Source: Thalassobius sp002708925 (lineage in GTDB: Bacteria; Pseudomonadota; Alphaproteobacteria; Rhodobacterales; Rhodobacteraceae). Taken from it: DNA of 64,000 nucleotides. Below are positions 34,153-41,994 of this stretch, one piece after another. Position 1 is the first letter of the stretch; each line of letters opens with the position of its first letter. The notes below the pieces were generated by a model, which searched no databases, was not told where the DNA came from, and saw only the letters and a program-made list of their open reading frames with translations. The position numbers and the translations under genes are program-made. The DNA is taken from the NCBI RefSeq assembly GCF_049803795.1, contig NZ_JBNAGJ010000002.1, forward strand, positions 602,983 to 666,982. Direction: 5' to 3'.

Positions 34153-35205
34153 TCAGTCCAGCCAGCCCTTCAGGTTTCGTTCAATGACACCAGTCAGCGC
34201 CGCGATATGCGCCGGTTCGTCATTCAGGCAGGGGATATAGGTGAAGACCTCGCCGCCCGCATGTTCAAAGCTTTCGCGGATCTCTTCGTTGATCTCTTCC
34301 AGGGTCTCGATGCAGTCGGCTGAAAACGCGGGGGCGATCACGGCAATGTTCTTTTTGCCCTCGCGCGCCAGGTCGGCGACGTGATCCACGGTATAGGGGC
34401 GCAGCCATTCCTCGGGGCCGAAAACGGATTGGAACGTGGTGGTGATTTCAGTGTCTTCCCAGCCCAGGCGCTCTTTTAGCAGGCGCGTCGATTTCTGGCA
34501 CTGGCAATGGTAGGGGTCGCCCTCCAGCAGGTATCGTTTGGGCATCCCGTGATAGGATACGACCAGAATGTCGGGGCGTTTGTCCAGCTGGCCATAGGCG
34601 CGCTCCACCGATTGGGCCAGAGCGTCGATATAGGCCGGATCATCGAAATAGGCAGGGATGGTGCGCGCGGCAGGCTGCCATTTTTCCTTCATCAGGGCGC
34701 GGAAAAACTGATCATTCGCCGTGCCCGAGGTCGCCCCCGCATATTGCGGATAAAGCGGGACAAACAGGATCTTGGTGCAGCCGGCCTGAACCATTTCGCG
34801 GACTTTGGATTCGGTCGAGGGATTTCCGTAGCGCATACAGAAATCCACCATCACCCGGTCGCCATAGCGCTGGGCAATCGAGTCCTGCATCGCCGCCACC
34901 TGATCCTTTGTGATCGTCATCAGGGGGCTTTCGTTCTTTTCCTCGTTCCAGATGGATTTATAGGCCGCGCCCGAGGAAAACGGCCGTTTCGTCAGGATGA
35001 TCAGTTGCAGCAGCGGCTGCCATTTCCAGCTGGGATAGTCGATGACGCGTTTGTCTGACAGAAACTCGTTCAGATAGCGGCGCATGGACCAGTAGTCGGT
35101 GCCGTCCGGGGTGCCCAGGTTGGCCAGCAAGACGCCTACTTTCTCGGTGGGCAGTTTGGGGTGATCCGCCGGGGCGTGGGCCGGGCACTTTGCTTGGTCC
35201 GTCAT
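34153..35205 (-). CDS. hemH: Ferrochelatase
   Basis: Inserts ferrous iron into protoporphyrin IX, the last step of protohaem synthesis. The 350 residues contain LLANLGTPDG near the N-terminus, the metal-site region VVSYHGMPKRYL and the conserved QSVFGPEEWLRP and PAFSADCIETLEEI blocks. ATG 35205 follows AGGA. It is convergent with the small exported-protein gene and separated from the upstream methyltransferase gene by 58 bases on the same strand. Confidence 0.95.
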   Translation of the reverse strand: MTDQAKCPAHAPADHPKLPTEKVGVLLANLGTPDGTDYWSMRRYLNEFLSDKRVIDYPSWKWQPLLQLIILTKRPFSSGAAYKSIWNEEKNESPLMTITKDQVAAMQDSIAQRYGDRVMVDFCMRYGNPSTESKVREMVQAGCTKILFVPLYPQYAGATSGTANDQFFRALMKEKWQPAARTIPAYFDDPAYIDALAQSVERAYGQLDKRPDILVVSYHGMPKRYLLEGDPYHCQCQKSTRLLKERLGWEDTEITTTFQSVFGPEEWLRPYTVDHVADLAREGKKNIAVIAPAFSADCIETLEEINEEIRESFEHAGGEVFTYIPCLNDEPAHIAALTGVIERNLKGWLD

Positions 35206-35263
35206 ATGGTCCTATTCCGTTTCATAGCTGCTATCACCCCAGATAAAGGCCAGAGGCCACAGG

Positions 35264-36082
35264 TCAATCCGGAAGCTTGATTTCTGTTGTGCCCAGGGCA
35301 TCCGCCAGCCGGGCCGAGGCCGATCCGGGGCGCAGGGGCTGCGGTTGGCTGTCGTCGGGGGCCCAGCCCAGCAGGAAGATCAGTTCGAACGTGGCCGGAA
35401 TGCGCCCATCCGTGCCAAAGCTGTCCTGATAGATCTGCGCGGCGGTTTGGAAAAGACTGCGGCGCGTTGGGTGGCGCAGGCGGGCGTCTAGGGCGTTTGC
35501 CTCGCCCATCGCGCGCAGATCGCGCATCAGATGAAAGGCCGACCGATAGCTGACATCCAGCGGCACGCTATCTGCCACCGGCAGGGCAAATCCGGCCCGT
35601 TGCAGCAGACCGCCCAGATCGCGGATCTCGGCCATGGGGGCGACGCGAGGGGACAGACCGCCGCAGATGCGGGCTTCGGCCTCGGCCAGCGCGGCGCGCA
35701 ATTCGTGCAAAGTCTGCCCGCCGAACAGTGCCGCGACGAACAGCCCGTCCGGTTTCAGCGCGCGCCGGGCCTGAATCATCTGCCCCACCGGATCGCTGGC
35801 CCAATGCATCGACATCGCGTGCAGCACCAGATCGTGGGCACCTGGCTTTAGCTCCAGCACGTCGGTATCCGCGACGATCTTGGCGTTTGGCAGGGTGTTG
35901 GTCCAGAAATCGGGAAAACCTGTCACGATCGCCGGAAATTTAAAGGTTCTGTTAACCAAAGAGAGCCGATCCTGAAACTCCTCCCACGCGGTTTCGTGCA
36001 GGAACAGCGCCGGATCGCGCAAAGCGCGGGCGCGGTTGCGGGCCAGGGCCGCCGGGTCGGTTAGTTTGGGCATCTCAGTCAT
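35264..36082 (-). CDS. SAM-dependent methyltransferase, NDUFAF5-like
   Basis: A 272-residue class I methyltransferase-like protein starting MTEMPKLTDPAALARNRARAL. The DPALFLHETAWEEFQDRL stretch and the VLHAMSMHWASDPVG region with methyltransferase-fold motifs resemble NDUFAF5/C20orf7, the complex I assembly factor of alphaproteobacterial ancestry. It shares the comF intergenic region, from which both genes diverge. A ubiquinone or tRNA methyltransferase role cannot be excluded. The frame opens 12 codons earlier but overlaps comF on the other strand. Confidence 0.75.
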   Translation of the reverse strand: MTEMPKLTDPAALARNRARALRDPALFLHETAWEEFQDRLSLVNRTFKFPAIVTGFPDFWTNTLPNAKIVADTDVLELKPGAHDLVLHAMSMHWASDPVGQMIQARRALKPDGLFVAALFGGQTLHELRAALAEAEARICGGLSPRVAPMAEIRDLGGLLQRAGFALPVADSVPLDVSYRSAFHLMRDLRAMGEANALDARLRHPTRRSLFQTAAQIYQDSFGTDGRIPATFELIFLLGWAPDDSQPQPLRPGSASARLADALGTTEIKLPD

Positions 36083-36100
36083 GGGCGCACAGATAAAGCG

Positions 36101-36826
36101 ATGATGGCAAAGTTTCAAACCGCGTTACGTGCGATATATCCGCCGCGTTGCCTGTGTTGCGGTGATATGGTGGAATCCGAGTTCGGCCTGTGCGGCACTT
36201 GCTGGCGCGATACGCCGTTTATCACCGGGCTGACGTGCGATGCTTGCGGGGTGCCTCTGCCCGGCGAATCGTCTGAGGCCGAACTGTGTGACGATTGCCT
36301 GACCACTCCGCGCCCCTGGTCACGCGGGTGCGCGGTGTTTTTGTATGATGGGAACGGCAAGCGGCTGGTGCTGGATCTGAAACACGGGGATCGCCACGAA
36401 ATCGCGCGGGGGGCTGGGGTGTGGATGGCCCGCGCCGGACGCGAGCTGATGCAGGGCGATTGCCTGCTGGCTCCGATTCCGCTGCATTGGACGCGGCTGC
36501 TGAAACGGCGGTTCAATCAAGCCGCCCTGCTGGCGCAATCGGTGGCGCGGAACGCGGGGGTAGAGTGTTGCCCGGATCTGCTGATCCGACCGCTGAGGAC
36601 GCTGAGCACGCAGGGCCAAGGCCGCGATCAACGGTTCGCCCAGATGCAGGATGCGATCAAGCTGCACCCCAAAAGGCGGGACAGATTGCAGGGTCGGCAT
36701 GTCATTGTGGTGGATGATGTGATGACGACAGGGGCAACGCTGACGGCCGCCGCAGATGCGTGTTTGGCGGCCGGGGCTTGCGATGTTTCCGCACTGGTAC
36801 TGGCGCGCGTAACCAATAGGCCCTAG
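36101..36826 (+). CDS. comF: ComF-family phosphoribosyltransferase-like protein
   Basis: 241 residues. An N-terminal double zinc-ribbon (Cys17, 19/20, 31, 34, then 46, 49, 63, 66) is followed by a phosphoribosyltransferase fold with the PRPP motif VIVVDDVMTTGAT (about 206-218). ComF is linked to DNA uptake; in Rhodobacter it is also needed to receive DNA from gene transfer agents. Divergent from the NDUFAF5-like gene. The grxC gene starts 50 bases downstream on the same strand. Confidence 0.9.
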   Translation: MMAKFQTALRAIYPPRCLCCGDMVESEFGLCGTCWRDTPFITGLTCDACGVPLPGESSEAELCDDCLTTPRPWSRGCAVFLYDGNGKRLVLDLKHGDRHEIARGAGVWMARAGRELMQGDCLLAPIPLHWTRLLKRRFNQAALLAQSVARNAGVECCPDLLIRPLRTLSTQGQGRDQRFAQMQDAIKLHPKRRDRLQGRHVIVVDDVMTTGATLTAAADACLAAGACDVSALVLARVTNRP

Positions 36827-36876
36827 ATTCAGCGCAAACAGCGAACATGCTCGGAACAAGCCCAAGGACCGCCAGA

Positions 36877-37131
36877 ATGAAACTTGTTGAGATTTACACA
36901 TCCCCGCTTTGTGGGTTTTGCCATGCTGCGAAACGGCTGCTGAACCAGAAAGGTGTGGAATATACCGAAATTGACGTGCTTGAGGCGCCGGATCGCAAAC
37001 CCGAGATGATCCAGCGCGCCAATGGCGGGCGGACCGTGCCGCAGATTTTCATTGGCGATACGCATGTTGGTGGCTGCGATGATCTGTACGCGCTGGAGCA
37101 GGGCGGCAAACTGGACGCATTGCTGGCCTGA
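36877..37131 (+). CDS. grxC: Glutaredoxin 3
   Basis: A dithiol glutaredoxin of 84 residues that reduces disulfides with glutathione. The active site is CGFC (12-15), a variant of the usual CPYC; TVPQIF (about 53-58) and GGCDD (about 66-70) form the glutathione-binding site. AAGGA precedes ATG 36877; the frame opens 10 codons earlier without one. Its stop overlaps the next gene's ATG (TGATG), so it is coupled with a nitrilase-like hydrolase. Confidence 0.92.
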   Translation: MKLVEIYTSPLCGFCHAAKRLLNQKGVEYTEIDVLEAPDRKPEMIQRANGGRTVPQIFIGDTHVGGCDDLYALEQGGKLDALLA

Positions 37132-37961
37132 TGCGTGTTGCTCTGTTGCAGCTGAATGTCTCGGATGATCCTGGGGCAAACCTGACCGTCACCCGCGCCA
37201 TGATCCAAGAGGCCGCGCAGGGCGGGGCCGGTTTTGTGCTGACGCCCGAGGTGACGAATTGCCTGTCCTCCAGCCGGGCGCATCAGGAACAGGTTTTGCG
37301 CCCTCAGGACAGGGATGAGACCCTGGCCGCCCTGCGCGCGCAGGCACAAGAGCTGGGGATTTGGCTGTTGATCGGCTCGCTTGGGGTGAAGACCGACGAT
37401 CCGGACGGGCGGTTTGCCAATCGCTCGTTTTTGATTTCTCCTGAGGGCAGTATCGCCGGGCAGTATGACAAAATTCACATGTTCGATGTGCAGGTGTCAG
37501 AAACCGAGACCTACCGGGAATCTGCCGGTTACCGCCCCGGAACGCGGGCGGTGGTGGTGGATGCGGGCTTTGCCAAAATCGGTCTAAGTATTTGTTATGA
37601 TGTGCGGTTTGCCTATCTCTATCGCGCTTTGGCGCAGGCCGGGGCGCAGATTTTGACCGTTCCGGCGGCGTTTTCGCCTGTGACTGGCCGCGCCCATTGG
37701 GAGCCCCTGCTGCGGGCCCGCGCGATTGAGACAGGGTGCTTTGTTCTGGCTCCGGCGCAGACTGGCACCCACACAGCAACCCAGGGCAAACCACGCCAAA
37801 CCTATGGGCACAGCATGGTTATTGCGCCCTGGGGTGAGGTTTTGGCCGATGCGGGAACGGAAACTGGTATTACATTCGTTGATCTTGATCTGTCTGCCGT
37901 GGCACAAGCACAAGCGCGCGTTCCCGCGCTGACACATGACCGAAAGTTTGACGGCCCCTGA
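37131..37961 (+). CDS. Carbon-nitrogen hydrolase (Nit1/deaminated-glutathione amidase-like)
   Basis: Nitrilase-superfamily amidase of 276 residues with the Glu-Lys-Cys catalytic triad at E40 (TPEVTN), K114 (YDKIHMF) and C155 (SICYDVRF). The FDV...R and YDVRFAYLYRAL regions match the Nit1/Nit2 group, whose members hydrolyse deaminated glutathione or omega-amides. Coupling to the glutaredoxin gene by TGATG and to a MarR regulator by TGATG makes a three-gene grxC-nit-marR set; its glutathione-repair role is a plausible inference. Confidence 0.85.
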   Translation: MRVALLQLNVSDDPGANLTVTRAMIQEAAQGGAGFVLTPEVTNCLSSSRAHQEQVLRPQDRDETLAALRAQAQELGIWLLIGSLGVKTDDPDGRFANRSFLISPEGSIAGQYDKIHMFDVQVSETETYRESAGYRPGTRAVVVDAGFAKIGLSICYDVRFAYLYRALAQAGAQILTVPAAFSPVTGRAHWEPLLRARAIETGCFVLAPAQTGTHTATQGKPRQTYGHSMVIAPWGEVLADAGTETGITFVDLDLSAVAQAQARVPALTHDRKFDGP

Positions 37962-38401
37962 TGAACGATCCCAGCTCTGCCCTTGCGATTGCCCTGTTCA
38001 GCGAGTTGCTGACCGCCGACCAGCTGGTGCGCAACCGGCTGAGCAAAGTGTTGCCCAAGGGCATGGAAATCTCGCATTTTTCCGTGTTGAACCATCTGGC
38101 CCGCGCAACCGAGGAACGCAGCCCCGCGCAATTGGCCAAAAGCTTCCATGTCACGCGCGGTGCGATGACGAACACGCTGAACAAGCTGGAGTGGGCGGGC
38201 TATGTCCACATCCGCCCTGACTGGGATGACGCGCGCCGGAAAATGGTGGCGATCAGCCCGGCGGGCCGTCAGGCGCGGGATGCGGCACTGGCCGCGATCT
38301 CGCCCATGATTAACGAACTGGTCCGCGATCTGGGCGATGAAAAAGTCCGCGCCGCGCTGCCGATCCTGCGGGAATTGCGGGTCAAACTGGAAGAGAATTA
38401 G
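37961..38401 (+). CDS. MarR-family transcription regulator
   Basis: A 146-residue winged-helix MarR protein. The HTH core SPAQLAKSFHVTRGAMTNTLNKLEWAGYVHI (about 50-80) and the wing DDARRKMVAISPAGR are typical. ATG overlaps the preceding amidase stop (TGATG). Such regulators usually answer to small aromatic or oxidising ligands; its target operon may be grxC-nit-marR itself, but no operator was identified. Ends just before a convergent YciI gene. Confidence 0.88.
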   Translation: MNDPSSALAIALFSELLTADQLVRNRLSKVLPKGMEISHFSVLNHLARATEERSPAQLAKSFHVTRGAMTNTLNKLEWAGYVHIRPDWDDARRKMVAISPAGRQARDAALAAISPMINELVRDLGDEKVRAALPILRELRVKLEEN

Positions 38402-38404
38402 ACC

Positions 38405-38707
38405 CTATTTCAGCGCATCATGCAGATTGCTGGGCAGGAACTCCGTATAGGAATAGCTGGCAACATTGGCGGTGACGAAGGGATCGGCAGCCAGATACTC
38501 TTCTGCCTCTGACAGGGATTTCGCGTGCATTACGATTACCCCGCCGGTGCGCGGCACCTTCGCGCCCGAGGCCAGGAAACGACCCTGGCCATAGGCGGCG
38601 CGGACGAATTCCAGATGTGGCTCTAACACGGCCTGAATCTGCTCCATCGGGACGGTGTATTCCAGATCGACGATGAACAGGGAATGCCCTTCGGGGATGA
38701 TGCTCAT
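38405..38707 (-). CDS. YciI-like domain protein
   Basis: A 100-residue protein of the YciI/dimeric alpha-beta-barrel family. Conserved features are the HLEFVRAAYGQGRFLASG stretch and DPFVTANVASY with the His/Asp pair of the family. It overlaps ubiG start-side (ATGA at 38704-38707), so it is the second gene of ubiG-yciI. The family includes possible lyases or dehydrochlorinases; no function assigned. Confidence 0.82.
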   Translation of the reverse strand: MSIIPEGHSLFIVDLEYTVPMEQIQAVLEPHLEFVRAAYGQGRFLASGAKVPRTGGVIVMHAKSLSEAEEYLAADPFVTANVASYSYTEFLPSNLHDALK

Positions 38708-39453
38708 GCCTGGGCCTTTGTGCTGGCGGTGACGTAGTTGACGGACAGGTCGCGATCGGAAATCGACCATTGCCACGAGATCGGATTGAACACGAACCCC
38801 TTGCGGTCCACGGGTTCCAGTCCCGCGTTCGAGATCAGGCCGAACAATTCATCCGGGGTGATGAATTTGTTCCATTCATGCGTGCCCTTGGGCAGCCAGC
38901 GCATCACATATTCCGCGCCGACGATGGCCACGGCAAAGGATTTGGCATTCCGGTTGATGGTTGAACAGATCATCAGCCCACCGGGTTTCAGCAGGTTATG
39001 ACAGGCGGTCAGATAGGCCAGCGGATCGGCGACGTGCTCGACCACCTCCATGTTCAGGACCACATCGAACTGCTCGCCCGCGGCGGCCATTTCTTCGGCG
39101 GTGATGTTGCGGTACTCGATCTCCAGCCCCGATTGTTGCGCATGGACCTGCGCGACGGGGATGTTCCCGGCGGCCGCATCGGCCCCCACAACGGTGGCAC
39201 CCAGACGAGCCATCGGCTCAGACAGCAGCCCGCCGCCACAGCCGATGTCCAGCAGGCGCAGGCCCTTGAACGGGTCGGGTTGGGTCAGATCCCGGCCGAA
39301 CTCGCCCGCGATTTGCCGGGTGATATAGTCCAGGCGGCAGGGGTTCATCAGGTGCAGGGGTTTGAACTTGCCCTTGGGATCCCACCATTCGGCGGCCATT
39401 GCCTCGAATTTCGCCACTTCGGACGGGTCAACTGTGGTCTGAGCGGTTTGCAT
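38704..39453 (-). CDS. ubiG: Bifunctional 3-demethylubiquinone/2-polyprenylphenol O-methyltransferase UbiG
   Basis: Performs both O-methylations in ubiquinone synthesis with SAM. The 249 residues begin MQTAQTTVDPSEVAKFEAMA (ATG 39453, GGAGAG upstream) and include EWWDPKGKFKPLHLMNPCRL, the SAM motif LLDIGCGGGLLSEP and the substrate region THEWNKFITPDEL. The frame opens 19 codons earlier; the shorter start fits the family and the ribosome-binding site. Divergent from pip. Confidence 0.95.
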   Translation of the reverse strand: MQTAQTTVDPSEVAKFEAMAAEWWDPKGKFKPLHLMNPCRLDYITRQIAGEFGRDLTQPDPFKGLRLLDIGCGGGLLSEPMARLGATVVGADAAAGNIPVAQVHAQQSGLEIEYRNITAEEMAAAGEQFDVVLNMEVVEHVADPLAYLTACHNLLKPGGLMICSTINRNAKSFAVAIVGAEYVMRWLPKGTHEWNKFITPDELFGLISNAGLEPVDRKGFVFNPISWQWSISDRDLSVNYVTASTKAQA

Positions 39454-39502
39454 TCTGCTCTCCATATGCTCTTTTGGTCTTAGATCCCTATATAGGATGA
39501 TT

Positions 39503-40486
39503 ATGGACAAATTCTCGGGCCAAAAAAGCGCAGTTCAATATCTGTACCCGCCGGTTGATCCTTTTGATCAGCGGATGCTGGATGTTGGCGACGGGCACAA
39601 GATTTATCTTGAGCAATCGGGAAATCCCGAGGGTATCCCCGTGGTCGTGTTCCATGGCGGCCCAGGCGGGGGGTGCAGCCCTGCGATGCGCCGCTATTTC
39701 GATCCGCGCGCTTTTCGGATTGTCCTGTTTGATCAGCGCGGGTGTGGGCGCTCGCAGCCCCATGCGTCGGTGCAGGATAACACGACCTGGCATCTGGTCC
39801 GTGACATTGAACTGATCCGCGAGACGCTGGAAATCCCTGACTGGATCGTTTTTGGCGGCAGTTGGGGCGCGACGCTGGCGCTGATCTATGCTCAGGCACA
39901 TCCAGACCGGGTGCAGGCGCTGATTTTGCGCGGTGTTTTCCTGGCCACGCAGGCCGAGCTGGATTGGTTCTACGGTGGCGGCGCGGGTAAGTTCTGGCCC
40001 GAAACCTGGGCGCGTTTCGCGGATCTGATTCCCGCAGACGAACAGCACGACATGATCGCCGCCTATCACAAACGCCTGTTCAGCGGCCATATGCCCACCG
40101 AGGTCAAATACGCGCGGGCCTGGGCGCAATGGGAAAATGCTCTGGCCTCGGTCAGCTCCACTGGCCACGGAGGCGAGGCACCGGGCGAATATGCGCGGGC
40201 GTTCTCGCGGCTTGAAAATCACTATTTCACCCATGGGGCCTTCCTTGAGGAGGACGGCCAGATTCTGAATCAGATGGAGCGAATCGCCCATATCCCCGGT
40301 GTGATCGTGCAGGGGCGTTATGACATGATCTGCCCGCCCGATGGTGCGTGGACTCTGGCGCGGCGCTGGCCCAATGCAGAGCTAAAGATGATCCGCACCG
40401 CCGGCCATGCCCTGAGCGAGCCAGGCATCAGCGCCGAACTGGTCCGCACCATGGATCGTATCGCCGAAGAGGGCGGGCTGGCCTAG
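39503..40486 (+). CDS. pip: Prolyl aminopeptidase (proline iminopeptidase)
   Basis: Alpha/beta-hydrolase that removes N-terminal proline from peptides. The 327 residues show the nucleophile elbow GGSWG with Ser120, the oxyanion-region HGGPGGG near residue 52 and the FDQRGCGRSQPH block near 80, all typical of family S33 prolyl aminopeptidases. ATG 39503 is preferred over ATG 39497 by spacing to GGA. The stop overlaps the following membrane-protein gene tail to tail by 4 bases. Confidence 0.92.
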   Translation: MDKFSGQKSAVQYLYPPVDPFDQRMLDVGDGHKIYLEQSGNPEGIPVVVFHGGPGGGCSPAMRRYFDPRAFRIVLFDQRGCGRSQPHASVQDNTTWHLVRDIELIRETLEIPDWIVFGGSWGATLALIYAQAHPDRVQALILRGVFLATQAELDWFYGGGAGKFWPETWARFADLIPADEQHDMIAAYHKRLFSGHMPTEVKYARAWAQWENALASVSSTGHGGEAPGEYARAFSRLENHYFTHGAFLEEDGQILNQMERIAHIPGVIVQGRYDMICPPDGAWTLARRWPNAELKMIRTAGHALSEPGISAELVRTMDRIAEEGGLA

Positions 40487-41181
40487 CCGCGCGTGCCCAG
40501 CAATCTGCGGACGCGGCTGAATTCGGCCTTGCCCTTGGTCAGCCAGGACAGGCCAAAGGCCCAGATGCCCATCGCCTCGACCCAGAAAACCACGCGGTTT
40601 TCGATAACAAAAGCCTGCGCCCGAGGGGATCCGTAGACCTTTTGATAAGAGGCCACCGTGGCCAGCACCCCGCCCAGCAGAATGAACCAGCCACACAGCA
40701 GATAGACGCGTTTGCGCTGTGGCTTGGCCGTGCGGGCGAATTTCACCAGACAGAAATAGGCCAAAGCCCCCAGAAACAGCATCGCACTGGCATAATGCGC
40801 AAAAGCGGCCAGTTTATGCCCCAGCAGCACCTGTGATAGCGTCGCGGCCTTTTCGGGGATCACCGTTTCATTGGGGAAAATCGCAACGCCAAAGGCAGCG
40901 ATTCCGGCGATCGTGCCCACCAGATCGTCCGACAGCCATTCGCCTGCCTTCCGGCGATACCCTTTGTAAGAGATCAGGAACACGCCAATCGCAAACAGGC
41001 AGCCCACGAAAATATCACGCATCGTTGTGTGATAATAATCGCTGACCGAAGGCGCGACACCATGTTGGGCGATCAGGCCTCCGGCGATCAGAAGAACAGG
41101 AAAAACCATCCCCAGAATACCCAGAGCCTGGCGGACGCGTAGATAGGACAAGACCAGCTCGTCTCGGGTTTGCTCGGGCAT
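40483..41181 (-). CDS. Multi-pass membrane protein of unknown function (DUF998-like)
   Basis: A 232-residue protein with about six hydrophobic segments (VFPVLLIAGGLIA; IFVGCLFAIGVFLISY; GTIAGIAAFGVAIF; FAHYASAMLFLGALAYF; VYLLCGWFILLGGVLATV; VVFWVEAMGIWAFGL). The block SVSDYYHTTMRDIFVG resembles DUF998-type proteins. GGAGG 5 bases before ATG 41181 gives the start; the longer open frame runs into rimP on the other strand and is not real. Shares its upstream gap with the rimP promoter. Confidence 0.8.
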   Translation of the reverse strand: MPEQTRDELVLSYLRVRQALGILGMVFPVLLIAGGLIAQHGVAPSVSDYYHTTMRDIFVGCLFAIGVFLISYKGYRRKAGEWLSDDLVGTIAGIAAFGVAIFPNETVIPEKAATLSQVLLGHKLAAFAHYASAMLFLGALAYFCLVKFARTAKPQRKRVYLLCGWFILLGGVLATVASYQKVYGSPRAQAFVIENRVVFWVEAMGIWAFGLSWLTKGKAEFSRVRRLLGTRG

Positions 41182-41262
41182 GAGACCTCCGGTGTGCGCA
41201 AGGAAAGCAAACACCAAGAGCCTACCCATCGCTGCGTTTCCCACAAGCAAGGGAAGCAGGAC

Positions 41263-41291
41263 TTGCACTATGGGCAGAACAGGCGTATATG
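41263..41291 (+). promoter_or_regulatory. Promoter of the rimP-nusA-infB operon
   Basis: TTGCAC (41263-41268), exactly 17 bases, TATATG (41286-41291). Strong match; the predicted start is near 41298, giving a leader of about 100 bases before rimP. Confidence 0.65.
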
Positions 41292-41297
41292 CCTTGT

Positions 41298-41371
41298 TAA
41301 CAGCGGTGCGCTGGGGCCTGGCCCTGACGCTCCATCGGAAATTTCGACGGGCCCCGCTGGCCCGTTTTTTT
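41298..41371 (+). promoter_or_regulatory. Leader attenuator upstream of rimP (terminator with competing antiterminator)
   Basis: The leader ends in a terminator: ACGGGCC (41347-41353) pairs with GGCCCGT (41359-41365) and is followed by seven T. An earlier GGGGCCTG (41313-41320) can instead pair with CGGGCCCC (41348-41355), which overlaps the terminator's left arm and loop. This is a classic attenuator layout. No leader peptide or known riboswitch was recognised. Confidence 0.6.
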
Positions 41372-41401
41372 GTGCCTGAATGAATAAGGCGTGGATAAAG
41401 C

Positions 41402-41989
41402 ATGAGCAACGACCTGATAGCCAAAACCGCGATTGACCGCCGTCTGGCTGAAATCGTCGGCCCCGTGATCGAGGACATGGGATTCGAACTGGTGCGCGTG
41501 CGCCTGATGGGCGGCAAGACGAACACGCTGCAAATCATGGCCGAACGCCCCGAAGGCGGGATCGAAGTGGACCAGTGCGCGGACATCAGCACCGCCGTTT
41601 CCGCTCTGCTGGATGTCGAGGATCCCCTGGTGGATCAATACGTGCTTGAGGTCTCCAGCCCCGGTATCGACCGCCCGCTGACCCGGATGAAGGACTTTGA
41701 GACCTTCGAGGGCTACGAGGCCAAGCTGGAAACCGCCGACATGGTTGCGGGCCGCAAACGCTTTAAGGGCGAGCTGGCCGGCACCGAAGACGACGAGGTT
41801 CTGATCAACATCGAGGAACACGGCGAAACCGTCACCGTGGGCCTGAAATTCGACTGGCTGGCCGATGCCAAGCTGGTTCTGACCGACGATCTGATCAAGG
41901 AAATGCTGCGCCAGCGCAAGGCGGCGGGCACCTTGGACGAAGACAATTTTGACGATATCGAAACCGATCCCGGTTCCCAGGAGGACTGA
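41402..41989 (+). CDS. rimP: Ribosome maturation factor RimP
   Basis: Needed for maturation of the 30S subunit. The 195 residues have the N-terminal DUF150 domain (MGFELVRVRL, LEVSSPGIDRPLTRM) and the C-terminal SH3-like domain (GEVVL-like EVLINIEEHGETVTV), with an acidic tail (DDIETDPGSQED). First gene of rimP-nusA-ylxR-infB, with nusA five bases downstream. The ATG at 41402 follows GGATAAAG. Confidence 0.94.
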   Translation: MSNDLIAKTAIDRRLAEIVGPVIEDMGFELVRVRLMGGKTNTLQIMAERPEGGIEVDQCADISTAVSALLDVEDPLVDQYVLEVSSPGIDRPLTRMKDFETFEGYEAKLETADMVAGRKRFKGELAGTEDDEVLINIEEHGETVTVGLKFDWLADAKLVLTDDLIKEMLRQRKAAGTLDEDNFDDIETDPGSQED

Positions 41990-41994
41990 AACCA

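Noticed and set aside
41298..41371. tRNA (metY-like) upstream of rimP, as in enterobacteria
   Set aside because: The leader between promoter and terminator is about 75 bases but does not fold as a cloverleaf and lacks the TTCGA T-loop pattern of tRNAs.
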